From Puccinia triticina (lineage: Eukaryota > Basidiomycota > Pucciniomycetes > Pucciniales > Pucciniaceae): 64,000 nt of DNA. Both the position numbers and the translations under genes were made by a program. Position 1 is the stretch's first letter; every line of letters starts with the position of its first letter. Shown here piece after piece: positions 23,988 through 33,744 of the stretch. The DNA lies in the NCBI RefSeq assembly GCF_026914185.1, contig NC_070574.1, positions 1,984,501 to 2,048,500 of the forward strand, given 5' to 3'. Below the pieces are notes generated by a model. That model was not told the DNA's origin, searched no databases, and saw only the letters and a list, made by a program, of their open reading frames with translations.

Positions 23988-25313
23988 CCTATTCGTTGGG
24001 TTGTCACTTCTTTCCAGCCCTCACAAGCCTCTATTCAGTTTCAGTCTAAATCTGTGGTCCCCAGTCCGGAAGAAGAAGACCGAGTCATCGAGCCGGAACT
24101 TTTAGATCACTCAATCAAAGATCCTAGCCAAGCCGGAGGTTCGTTGACCGACCGGATCTCGCCGTCTCAGCGTTGCGACTCGCCATTTCTTGCTGAAGGG
24201 TCTCCATCTGATCCCGCCCGAAGACGGGATGAAGATCCTGAGTCTTTTGAGCCTCTTTCCATCGCTTTTAGCCCGTTCGCATCACCGCTTCTTGCCAAAA
24301 CCTTTCAGTCCGATCCCTCCCGAAGGCGGCATGGAAAGCTAAACACTTCCAATATTTGTTCTGCGTCTTATCCCCCCGGTCTAAGCCCTCTTAAGGAACC
24401 CACACGTACGGCCCTCAATCCCGTAGAAGAGGAAACAAGTGCTAGTTCCGAGCTGTTCGAGCAATCAACTGAAGAGTTCAGTCATCTTGAAGGCGCCCAG
24501 TCAACGTCGTCCCCAGATCCCTCTGATCAATCGCCTATTGAGTTTAGTCTTGCCGAGGTCCCCGTACCCAATCCAAGCCTGTCGGCCGCGAATTCGGATA
24601 GCAAACCTCAAATTCTTTCTGATCTCCAAGTGGTGAATCCTTTGGACCCCGAATCGTTGATAATGACTTCATCAGTCAAGCAAGCATTAGATACCGCTGA
24701 TGTTGGGGAGATAATCCTCCCCCCAGGTCCTACCGAGCTCCAAATCAAGACTCCAGATTGTCGAATTCCCCTCATCTCATCCCCTAGATTCATTCCAACT
24801 CAAGATTTAGGCTTTCAGCCCTATCCAAACCACGCCTTATCATCATCTCAAAGGAACGATGAACAGAAGTTTTCAAAAATCAAAAGAGGCGAAAACAAGA
24901 TCTTAATCCTCCTTGACATTTTGTCTCGTGGTGAATTTCTCAATCCTCACATTGGTTCCGTTGTGCGCGTCAATCCCAGTGTGTTCTTCGGCCTGGCGGA
25001 TGTTCCTTTCGCGGAGAGGCGAACTGGAGTAGGCCCCGATCAACTCCTCACATCCGAAGGTTGTCTCCGCAATGAGGATAAACTACTGTCCTTAGATTTA
25101 ATGGATAGGGCGGATGAGGAGGATATCAGTTTGCCGTGGAGGTTTGGAAGAGTGGAAGTAAGTTCCTCCCAATCATGCACCTCCGGGCGTGATGCTCTTA
25201 AATTTGTCATAGCTCTACATCATGCCACACTCGTGAGCGCCTGGCGGGACTTTTGTTTGTTTTCTTTATTACTCCAGGTTTTCCTCTACATCCTCAAGAC
25301 TCAAGACAGATGA
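23988..25313 (+). CDS. Same-frame downstream ORF of the nested element
   Basis: Continues in the gag frame directly after the TGA at 23,985, with no further stop until 25,313 (about 440 codons) and no early ATG. It is rich in Ser, Pro, Glu and Asp, with no protease, RT or integrase motif. The terminal part (after about 24,870) is more structured (NKILILLDILSRG). A splice-donor-like GAAGTAAGTTCCTCCC at 25,154 resembles a phrase behind the 5' LTR near 23,186. It is probably the C-terminal extension of Gag or a remnant of a replaced pol region. Confidence 0.5.
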   Translation, partial: PIRWVVTSFQPSQASIQFQSKSVVPSPEEEDRVIEPELLDHSIKDPSQAGGSLTDRISPSQRCDSPFLAEGSPSDPARRRDEDPESFEPLSIAFSPFASPLLAKTFQSDPSRRRHGKLNTSNICSASYPPGLSPLKEPTRTALNPVEEETSASSELFEQSTEEFSHLEGAQSTSSPDPSDQSPIEFSLAEVPVPNPSLSAANSDSKPQILSDLQVVNPLDPESLIMTSSVKQALDTADVGEIILPPGPTELQIKTPDCRIPLISSPRFIPTQDLGFQPYPNHALSSSQRNDEQKFSKIKRGENKILILLDILSRGEFLNPHIGSVVRVNPSVFFGLADVPFAERRTGVGPDQLLTSEGCLRNEDKLLSLDLMDRADEEDISLPWRFGRVEVSSSQSCTSGRDALKFVIALHHATLVSAWRDFCLFSLLLQVFLYILKTQDR

Positions 25314-25350
25314 AGAGCAGTCTGGGGACAGACTGCAAGTGGTGGGTGGA

Positions 25351-26067
25351 TGTGGTGTTCAAATTGGTACAGGGCCTCAAGACTGTCCAAATCAACAAGT
25401 CATCAAGATCGTCAACTTCAAGATTCCACCCCTCAAGATCAGCCATTTTCAGCTCTTCAAGATCCTCAAGATTCATTCTCTAGATTTCCATCCCCATCCC
25501 TTTTCTTTTCATTATTATTTAGTCCTCTTCCTGTTTCTTGGTCCTAACACATGTACTATGTGGGTTTATTATGATGTTTTATTTCTTCACTTTATCCTGT
25601 TTGGTTTCCTCTTTAAGCTTTGTTTATTCTTTTCTTCTGCTTGTTGTTTGTTGGGTTTTGTTTTGTTTTCTTTCCTTGTGGTTTTGTTTTGTAGTTAGGG
25701 ATGTGATGACATGTCCTGTGACATGTCACTCCCCAGAGTCCAAGTTCGAGTTCGAACTTGGAGGATGGGACGGCATGGGACTTGCTCTGATCCAAGAGAA
25801 ATTCCATCACCCTTTTCTGATCCGCTGGCAGTATCCCCAGCACTATTCCTGATTCTTTATCCCTGATCCTGATCCATCATCATCATCTGATCCTCAACAA
25901 ACCAACCACCGCCGACGGTATTCCATCCCCGTCGTCTCTCAAAAATCCCCCCCAACGCTATCACTTTTTGATCCACATCTCATTTGCCGGACCACCTCAA
26001 GGGCAGCCTCAACAGCACCCATCCCCTCAACGCTCTGCCTACCGCCTGGCACGGTAGGAGTTCCACA
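25351..26067 (+). repeat. 3' LTR of the nested element
   Basis: 717 bp, TGTGGTGTTC to TTCCACA. Homologous to the 5' LTR at both ends and in a few internal patches but strongly diverged elsewhere. The pair is therefore old, or was made by recombination between subfamilies. Confidence 0.7.
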
Positions 26068-26071
26068 ACGC

Positions 26072-26552
26072 GTGTCACCGTTCCCACCCAATCCCGCACG
26101 CCTGACACTTTCCCGCACTAGTCCTCCAGCTCCGCCCGCTATCCCGCTCGTCACTCTCCCAGACTCCGCTCCTCTCCGACGCTTGTCCTCCCACCGTCCT
26201 GTCAGTCGTTCTCTCGCCACCGCCTTCACCCCGGTTCCACCCGCTCCGGCTGTCATGGCTCACCCGCTGACGCGCCGCTGCTACCAGTCCACGTGTGTAG
26301 TCCCGCCGCAGTCCAGCCCTGTCTTTTCCGCTCCAATCCAAATACCCAATCCGAAATCCGCGTTCCGCAATCCGCAATCCGTGCATTCCAATCCGCGCGT
26401 GACTTTCCGTAAGCTTTCCTAGCGTGCTTTCCTGACCTCATCCTCAGTGCTTATGTCACCGGAATGCACTCTGCCTGAGCGTCTTTGTGCATTCCCCCCC
26501 GCACTATCCCCGCGTGGACATTCTACCGCGCTCACCTATATAAATCACCACA
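26072..26552 (-). repeat. 3' LTR of the Gypsy element, second segment
   Basis: Resumes with GTGTCACCGTTCCC exactly where the intact copy continues after CTCCACGC. It ends CACCACA at 26,552 and includes TATATAAA at 26,537-26,544. Confidence 0.88.
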
Positions 26553-26673
26553 TCCGCCCCAGTTTTTGAAGTCCTGCCCCCAGGATCTTCCCACACATTT
26601 GCCCGCTCCCACACTCGTCACACATACCCCATACACCTCAACCTCCTTTCCCACACATCTCCTCCCGTTCAAT
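26529..26673 (+). promoter_or_regulatory. Antisense promoter candidate at the Gypsy LTR end
   Basis: TATATAAA at 26,537-26,544 points towards the plus-strand six-cysteine gene whose ATG is at 26,674. The distance of about 130 nt equals that seen for the TATA boxes of H3 and the secreted-protein gene in this window. The LTR end would thus drive a gene on the strand opposite to gag-pol. Confidence 0.5.
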
Positions 26674-28793
26674 ATGGTAGCTTGCAATCGCTGCACTCGA
26701 CTCGGACTCCCCTGCGTCTACTCCCGCGCTGGTCGCGCATGTAACAGCTGTAGAGATTCGAAACGCCGCTGCTCCGCCTTTACAAATCCGACAGCTCCCG
26801 CAGAAACTGCGAATCACAAAACTGTCCACCGCCGTCTGGATCCCAAAGCTCTCGTGCGGAACGTTCCCTGTCTGTTATCTCGGTCAGTTCCCGCACCAAG
26901 TCGCCCTCCGCACACGGTGAAGACCTTATGACGCCGCCACCCAATCGTGCCGACTGCTCCAGCGCCAAAAAATACGTCCAACAAGCCCAGGCATGGGCCC
27001 GTAAACACGGCGTCAACAGGCCTTTAGTCAACGAGCGTCTCAAACGTCCTCAAGGACCCGCATCAACCCCCGCTGCTGGACCTTCATCGGCTGCCAGGCC
27101 TTCTCCCACTACTGGTTTGAAGCGCCCCTTGGCGGATTCTACGGATTGGTCCTCTAAGCGTCCATGCCCATCCGGTTCGCAGACTCTAGGTCTCGCAGCC
27201 CGTTTTTCCGCTCGTCCGCGTGACCCAACACCTAGCGTTCTTTCCCCAGAGCCCACGTTCCCCCATGCTCCCGGTAGGTAATCTTTCCGCTTCTACTTGT
27301 TGCTTCACCGCTAATCATTGACCGCTTTTTCCGCTCCTGCCACCCCAGCAAAGGACACCGAGATGGCACCTGAAGACCCGTCCCATACTCCTTCCGGCTC
27401 ACCGCCCAGTTCCCCACAGTCCATGCCGCACGCCGAGATCCCGCAAGCCAGAACCGCCCGCGCCGCCTCGATCCACACGTTGGAGTCCACGGACCCGCCT
27501 TCTCCGCCGGCTGATACCACTCCAAAGGCCCCTTGACTCCTTGCCCCGCCAGCCGCTACTGTTCGAGCCGCGTCTCGTGACTCTCCGACTCCACGCCCTC
27601 GAGCCTTGTCGGTACCTATCCATCTACCGCCGCCTGCCGAGCCTGCCGCGGACACCAAAGCTGGGTTGCTAAATCGCCAACTCGCGGAAATCTCCCGCGA
27701 CCTACGCGACACCTTCCCCGATGTGGAACTACTCAAAGGGGAGAATAGAGCTTGGAAGGGAAATGGATAGCAACACTAGTACTAATGTAAGCTATGCAAG
27801 GGTGCTGATGAGGCTGCCTTCCTGACTAATGCTGAGGGGATGAGAGTAACACTAAGAAAAAGAAGAAAAGGTGTGGCTGATTTCTACTTGATCTTAGGAG
27901 CTAGTACTATGAGCTGACTACTGACTACTGAGGATGAGAGGGTTGGGGCAATGGTTGAAGGGGGAAGCAATGGCAATGATTCACTGGCAATGGGTTGATG
28001 AGATTTGGGCACTATAATTTCTGTATCTAATAATCTGCATATAGTTCTCTGCATAAGGTACAAGTGAGGAGGGAAGGACAGTTCTTATATGAAAGGAGGG
28101 ATGAGCACAGACAGTGGGGGCATTCTGGCTATGGGAATAAATGATTGTACAAATGGGGAAAGTGATGTGAAAATAGTAACAACTTATAATGATGAGCACT
28201 ACTGAAAGGGGTAAGCACAGATCTAATGATGTAATATCTACAATAGGTATAGTACATAATGAGTAATGTATGTAAAGGGTTTAGTATGTGAGAATATATA
28301 TGTAAAAGGAATGTAATGTAATGATTCAAGTAAGTTACTAATGAAATGATTATTGTAACTAATGAAGACTGTAGGTTGTCTGTAAGTCTTATATCCTCTA
28401 TAACTACTGAACCATTGAAGATAAGGGGGTACTATGTATGAGTGACTATAGGTAAAATCTGGCGTAGAATCTGAATATGCAATAATAATGATATGGGGAG
28501 ATGGGAAATGTAATGATGAATATATGTAAAGAAAAGCAATAAAATACTACTTATGGTTTGGAATGGAGCACCACACCGACAACCCCCTCTGGGAGCAAGC
28601 CATGTTCCCCGCCGCCGCTGTACTCGACTTTGTAGGCGCCTTCCGGGATATGTACCGCGCCCTGCTTCACATCTCCGCAATAACGCCCACACAACGCCGC
28701 CGTAGGTACGCATTCTTCCTCGTCGGCATCAACCAGCTCGTCGAACGACTCGAGCTAGCCATTGTCGTTCCCGCCAACAAACGTACTCTTTGA
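26674..28793 (+). pseudogene. Antisense gene in the Gypsy element with a six-cysteine motif, broken
   Basis: Lies between pol and the 3' LTR on the opposite strand. It starts MVACNRCTRLGLPC and continues to a CNSCRDSKRRC segment, giving CX2CX6C-X8-CX2CX6C. This resembles zinc-cluster-type motifs of basidiomycete proteins. Coding then passes (in another frame) to a Ser/Pro-rich region (about 26,815-27,273), an intron (27,274-27,348; GTAGGT...CCCCAG) and an exon to a TGA at 27,534. Coding-like sequence continues in frame to about 27,765 (LLNRQLAEISRDLRDTFPD). An AT-rich insertion follows, and a last frame at 28,563-28,793 (WEQAMFPAAAVLDFVGAF). At least one frameshift, one stop and an 0.8-kb insertion disable it. 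Function unknown; antisense accessory ORFs are known from some plant Gypsy elements. Confidence 0.55.
27766..28560. mobile_element. AT-rich insertion in the antisense gene
   Basis: About 0.8 kb of purine-rich, AT-rich sequence without coding potential, very different from the GC-rich flanks which both encode parts of the antisense gene. GGAAATGG and GGAATGG at the borders could be a degenerate target duplication. No TIR or LTR recognised. Confidence 0.5.
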
Positions 28794-28799
28794 GCTTGA

Positions 28800-29488
28800 C
28801 AGAACATGGAGGACGCGCTATGGAACAAACCGCACCCCACACAACCTACCATTGCGGACTATGACGCTCCTATCCCTGCGGAGCACATTTGTACGGAGCG
28901 TACCCGCCGCTCCTCTGACTCCTGACTTCCCTAGCTTCCCTTTTTCCGCTTTCTCTTCTCCTTCTCTGTTGTCGTCTCCCCCCTTGTATATAGTCCTATC
29001 CTGCGGAAACAATGCTCGAAATACACGCGCATCCTGAGCTCTGCACCTGGATAATTTCCACCTAGAGAGAGAAAACTACTGAGAATCCACAGCAAAGTGA
29101 GCAAAAAGGTCCGCCATCCCAAAAAAAATATTTTTATAAGTGCCTGGACCGCCCCAGAATGAGAACCACTTTAGTCCCCGCACTACGTTTTCCATTTTTA
29201 TCCTTCTTTTTTTTTTTTTTTTTTTTTTTTTTATCCACCACCCTTTTACCGTAACACAATCCAGAAAGAAACCGCAATCCACAAGAGAAAAATTCCGCAA
29301 GGTACCTGGTCCGCCCCAGAAGGATTTTTCCGCACAAAATCCCCGTACCCCGCACCTAGAAATACAGATAGACAACAAGCCAGTGAAACGTATAACAAGA
29401 GTGAAACCGAAATCTATAAGATAACAAACATTCTGGGGTGGCTATGTAACCTGGCTGTAGACCAGATAGCGCACCCCCTCACCAATAA
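28800..29488. other. Spacer between antisense gene and integrase
   Basis: Contains a run of 27 T (29,206-29,232) and two direct copies of CCTGG(A/T)CCGCCCCAGAA about 160 bp apart (29,142 and 29,304). No gene recognised. Confidence 0.5.
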
Positions 29489-31051
29489 TCACTTGTGGCT
29501 TTTGCCTGCCACGGCTTTCCCTGCCCCAGCCTTCTTACCGCTGTCCCCAGCGGTCCGCAAACGCCGACTCCGTTGCAATGGCAGAGGTGCCTGATCCGCA
29601 CCGTCCTCTTCCGACAACGCTTCCAAACCAGAATCCTCATTGCTAGATGCAGCATCTGAGCTCGCCGAAGACAAGACTTCCTCAGGGACCTGAACCTCCT
29701 CCTCAGAATCATCAGATTCCGCGGTCTGGTTGAAATCCATAGAACCCCGTGCATAAAACCGCTTGACATGCGTCGCCGCCGCCCGCCCCTTCAGAAGTGT
29801 CCCGTCCAGTTCCTCCAGCTCATAACTTCCACCAGGAAATTGTGACACAATGCGATAAGGACCATTCCATTGGTTAGCAAACAGCTTACCCCACTGAGAC
29901 TCAAGGCTACGATTGTAAAGGAGAACCAATTCCCCCTTGCGGAGAGAATCCCGCAAGCAATGAGAACACCAACGGTCCCAATACCGGACCGCCTTAGCAC
30001 GACTCTCCTTAAGGCGCGCCGCCGCCTTTGCAATAACTGAATCCCGCCGCAACAGCTGCTCCACTCGCGCCAAAAGCAAGTCGTCCGCCGATTTAACTTT
30101 CCACCAGTCTACCGCCAGATACGTGAACATCTCTATATCTACCAGCAAGACCGGCTGACACCCAAACAACATCTTGTACGGCAAATACTCTGTCATCCGC
30201 TTAGTGGAAATCTGATCGGCGAACAAAACGGCGGGCAGATACTGCTGCCACTTCTTACCGTCCTCGCCACACAGTTTCGCCAGAGCGCTCTTGATTGGCT
30301 GATGGCCACGCTCAATCATTCCTGCACCTTCTGGGTAGTACTCCGTCACTCTACCGAACTTAGCGCCACACGACTCCACCAATTTCCGCAAGCCGCCACG
30401 AAATTCCGCACCGCCGTCCACCGTGATAAGTCGCACACTCCCAAACCGCGCAAACCAGTCCTCTTCCAAAAACTGCTTGACTTTCGCCGCTGTAAGATGA
30501 ACCAGAGGTCGCGCCTCCACCCAACCGGAAAGATCATCTCGCGCCACAATCAGGTACTTGAATTTCCCTGCCTTAATGTGCACCGCATCCATAGATATCC
30601 TACTGAATAGTGTGTCCGTTTCCGTAGGCTTCCCAATTTATTTAGGCAGACACTGACTACGCCTCTGGCATTGCTTGCAACTCCGCACACTCCTCGTAAC
30701 ACCCGGCCACCAAAACCGCGACTGCACTCGCCGTCTAGTTTCCGCTTCGCGTCGATGACCCAGCTCCTTGTGCAAACTCCGCAGGACAGCTTCCTGATCA
30801 ATGCGCCGCGTCACTACCACCAAGTGCACCGGTGCGCTCCAAAGCCATAGTTGACCCTCATGCACAAAGAAGTTCGCCGCTTTACGCTTGATCCAGCGCT
30901 GAACTGTTGGCCCAATTCCCGCAGGATAGCAGAGAGTCGTCAGGAACACCACCAAGTACTCGTACCTCGGCGTCTGAGTCACTGGCAAGCCTCCGCCCCC
31001 CTTCACGGCCGCGTCCTTCGCCATTCGCACATCAAGAATCCGCTGCTCCAC
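29489..31051 (-). pseudogene. Gypsy integrase
   Basis: Integrase part of the Gypsy polyprotein. The N-terminal zinc-binding domain shows LHKELGHRREAETRRR and CKQCQRRSQC (HHCC type). One in-frame TAA at about 30,638 follows, then the catalytic core: MDAVHIKAGKFKYLIVARDD (first Asp), TVDGGAEF (second Asp) and GMIERGHQPIKSAL (Glu). A C-terminal region with NGPYRIV and HVKRFY and an acidic and basic tail closes the frame at 29,489. Apart from the stop codon the core looks intact. Confidence 0.88.
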
Positions 31052-31075
31052 ATCCAGCTGTTCCGCCAGCGCGAA

Positions 31076-31894
31076 TCAATCCTCATCGTCACCCAGGGGA
31101 ATGCGGGAAAGTGCGTCCGGAAACGTGAACGCCTTGCCCGACACGTGCACCACTTCTAAAGAAAACAGCTGCAAGAATGCCACCCACCGCGTCATAGGGG
31201 CATTAGGCAATGATGGATAGTTGATCATCCGCACCAACGCCTCCGCATTGACCAGTAATTTGAAATAGACGCCCCACAATATGTGTTGCAATCTCTGCAT
31301 GATTTTTGCCACTCCGCACAGCTCCAACTTCGGCTGAGAATACCGCGACTCCACATCTGTAAACCTCACCAATTCATACAGCACAGGCCGATCCTTCCCG
31401 TCCTCTTCCTGGGTGAGTACTCCGCCCGCACCAAACTCACTTGAGTCCACTGCCAAACAAATTCCGCCGTTATTGTAGTCGAGTTCCTTTAACAAGATCT
31501 TTCGGCCTACTATGTCCTTCAGCATTGCGAACGCCTCGTCACACTCTTGGGTCCAGTTCCATTCCGCATTCTTGCGTGTCAATCTCTGCATCGGACTTGC
31601 AATTTCCGCAAACCTCTTGATAAACATGCGCACGAAACTACATAACCCAAGGAACTGCAGGATATGAGACGCCGTGCCTGGTTTCAGCCAATCCAGTATC
31701 TTGTTCCGCTTAGGTTCCGCGACCCGCCGTCCGTCTTTAGAAACCTCGTGCCCTAGGACCTCCAGCGCCGGTACACAAACCGCAAACTTCTTTCCTGAAA
31801 CCGTAAGGCCCGCTTCCTCGATCCAAAACAAAACCCGCTCCAGAGCCACCACGTATTCCCAGATAAACCGACGAATATTAGGATTCTCCACCAA
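31076..31894 (-). pseudogene. Gypsy RT thumb/connection and RNase H
   Basis: Continues the polyprotein in a shifted frame after the 41-bp duplication. Thumb motifs GKKFAVCVPALEVLGHEV and FLGLCSFVRMFIKRFAEI precede RNase H motifs ICLAVDSSEFGAGGVLTQE, DVESRYSQPKLELCGV and HVSGKAFTFPDALSR. The position expected to read VDAK or EVDA reads LLVNAEAL, an Asp-to-Asn change. A TGA ends the frame before the integrase zinc finger, in phase with it. Confidence 0.85.
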
Positions 31895-31963
31895 AGTCGC
31901 TCCGCCGTAGTCACTCCTTGGTGATTCTCCGCCAAAGTCGCTCCGCCGTAGTCACTCCTTGGT
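31882..31963 (-). repeat. 41-bp tandem duplication within RT
   Basis: GATTCTCC(A/G)CCAAAGTCGC starts at 31,882 and again at 31,923; the 41-bp units differ at one or two bases. As 41 is not a multiple of three, it shifts the pol frame between GPRSDYGGATL and VENPNIRRF. Confidence 0.9.
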
Positions 31964-33015
31964 CCTTTCATGGCCGCATTGTTGATAAATATCTGCGCCG
32001 TATGAGGTAACTCATCCTGAAGGATCCAGGACATCTGCGCCTGATACACCGCCACCGAATTTGTAGCCCCCTCGGGAAGCCGAGTAAGCTGCAAGCGCCC
32101 CAATTGCTTCTTGAACACCGTCAGCGGCCTTGACTCCGTATGCAATTCCCGCTGGTCATATCCGCCCATTACGTCCACCAGACCATAGCAAACCCGCCCT
32201 GCCATAGTGTCAATGAACTCCTCTATGCGTGGCGGCAACCCAGCGTCCCGTATAGTGACCGAATTAAGCCGTTGCAAGTCGTGCACGATCCGCAGACTCT
32301 TCTTGTCCTGCTTAATTACCGCAAAGATTGGACTAGAATAGCTGGAGCATGATTGCTCATACAACCCCGTCCGCAACCGTTCCCGCACCAGCTCCGTCAT
32401 CTCTCCCCGAATCACCGCTGGTATAGGGATGGGCCATATCTACCATGGCTCATGCGGAACCGTGGGTATTCAATAAGGATCCCCAATACTCCGCTTGAGT
32501 AAGCCCTGATCTTCCGGTCCAAATGACAACGCCTTCTCCCGCAACGTGATGGCTTTGGCCAATAAGTGGAACTCCTCCTTGTAGAGCCATTTCGGTGGCC
32601 CAAAGTTGAGACTGGCCATCCGTTCCGCCGTAATCCGCTTCGTCGGCTTGAACCTTGGCGGAACCCGATGCAGAGGTGTCTTGAACGGATCCCGGCTCCA
32701 CTTAATCTCCCTCAATGGCGGGTTGAGCTCCTGCGGCATCGCCACATTCCGCGGCCGGACCTTCTTTGCCACCGGTTTATACCTCCCACCGTTGACTCGG
32801 CCCATTCTTGCTTCACAGTCGCCGCCAATCATCCTAGCCACAATCAAACCCCTGCGCGGACGTCTCATTTTGCTCACGACCGTGGCACAATGGTAGGATT
32901 TTGTAGAAAGCCGACTTGGAAGTGCATACTTGGGAGGACTTACTTGTACACTGCTCGCCTCCGCCGCGCAGTTCCCGATTTCAGCTCTTGTCCATTCCCG
33001 CTTTCCACTCGTCAC
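31895..33015 (-). pseudogene. Gypsy reverse transcriptase (fingers/palm) and linker
   Basis: Linker 33,015-32,470 (NFGPPKWLYKEEFHLLAK) is followed by two stops near 32,470 and 32,440, then RT (32,415 down). Motifs present: SSPIFAVIKQDKKSLRIVHD, LPPRIEEFIDTMAG, GLVDVMGGYDQREL and TRLPEGATNSVAVYQAQM. The catalytic box that should read FxDD reads FINN, with both metal-binding Asp replaced by Asn. The downstream KGPRSDYGG follows as in related elements. Each change and each stop can be explained by one transition. Confidence 0.87.
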
Positions 33016-33219
33016 TCGTCCCTGTCGCAGAGTAACGGCTCACCACAGTGGCGCTGTGGTAGTGCTTTGATCCTTCCACACTCAGAGATGCACACAATGG
33101 AAAGCTCACTTTGGTATTAAACTGCCTCGCCGTACCTTCGCCAATACCCTCCTGCTTCTTAAATGTCGACCGTCCAGGCTGAGTCAAAGCTTCCTCCGCC
33201 CGGATAGCTCGGCCAACAA

Positions 33220-33744
33220 CTAAAAATCCTCCGCGGGAGGCTCCGCACAGTGATGCAGTGCCCCATCGCCCACCTCCGTCACCCAATCTCCGCTTTGAGG
33301 CTGGCAGATGATCGTCTTGTACTGCTTCCCGTGAGTCCCTTCCACCCGCATCACTTCCTCTTGCCTTGCAGGACAGAAACGCAGTTGCGCTCGGAAAGCA
33401 AACAGTGCTGGTCGACCAAGGATGATCTCGTGAGACCTAGTTACCAAGAACAATAAATTCTTGACCACTTTTGCCACCTCCACGGTCTCCGCCTCCGCTA
33501 TCCCGTCCACTTCACAAGTAAACCCGCCCATCGTGCGGATTTTTATGTGAGTCTTCCGCAACACCAAGTTAGCCTCCAACGCCAAATCCGCCGGGAGAAT
33601 GTTGATCATGGACCCTGTGTCGATCATATCCCATTTCGTGACGTTTCCTACCCTCATACTCACGTATCCCAGTGGACAGGACACGGCCGTAGATGGTAGA
33701 ACGGGAATTGAATCCAGCGAGTGTCCAAACTCCGCACACTTAAC
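33220..33744 (-). pseudogene. Gypsy aspartic protease
   Basis: In the same frame as gag directly after its TAG. It contains the active site MIDTGSMINILPADLALE and the second conserved region HEIILGRPALFAFRAQL. A TAG closes the frame at 33,220, with another stop shortly behind before the RT linker. Confidence 0.87.

Larger units (their letters stand above)
22291..26067 (+). mobile_element. Nested gag-only LTR element
   Basis: Inserted in the 3' LTR of the larger Gypsy element. LTR 22,291-22,965 and LTR 25,351-26,067 start TGTGGTG and share the end CTACCGCCTGGCACGGTAGG-AGTTCCACA. They are clearly diverged inside. A 4-bp ACGC duplication flanks it and agrees with the intact empty site in the other LTR. 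A primer site with extended tRNA homology follows the first LTR, and a purine-rich AAGTGGTGGGTGGA precedes the second. The interior encodes a gag-type protein and a same-frame downstream ORF but no protease, RT or integrase, so it depends on other elements for movement. Confidence 0.85.
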
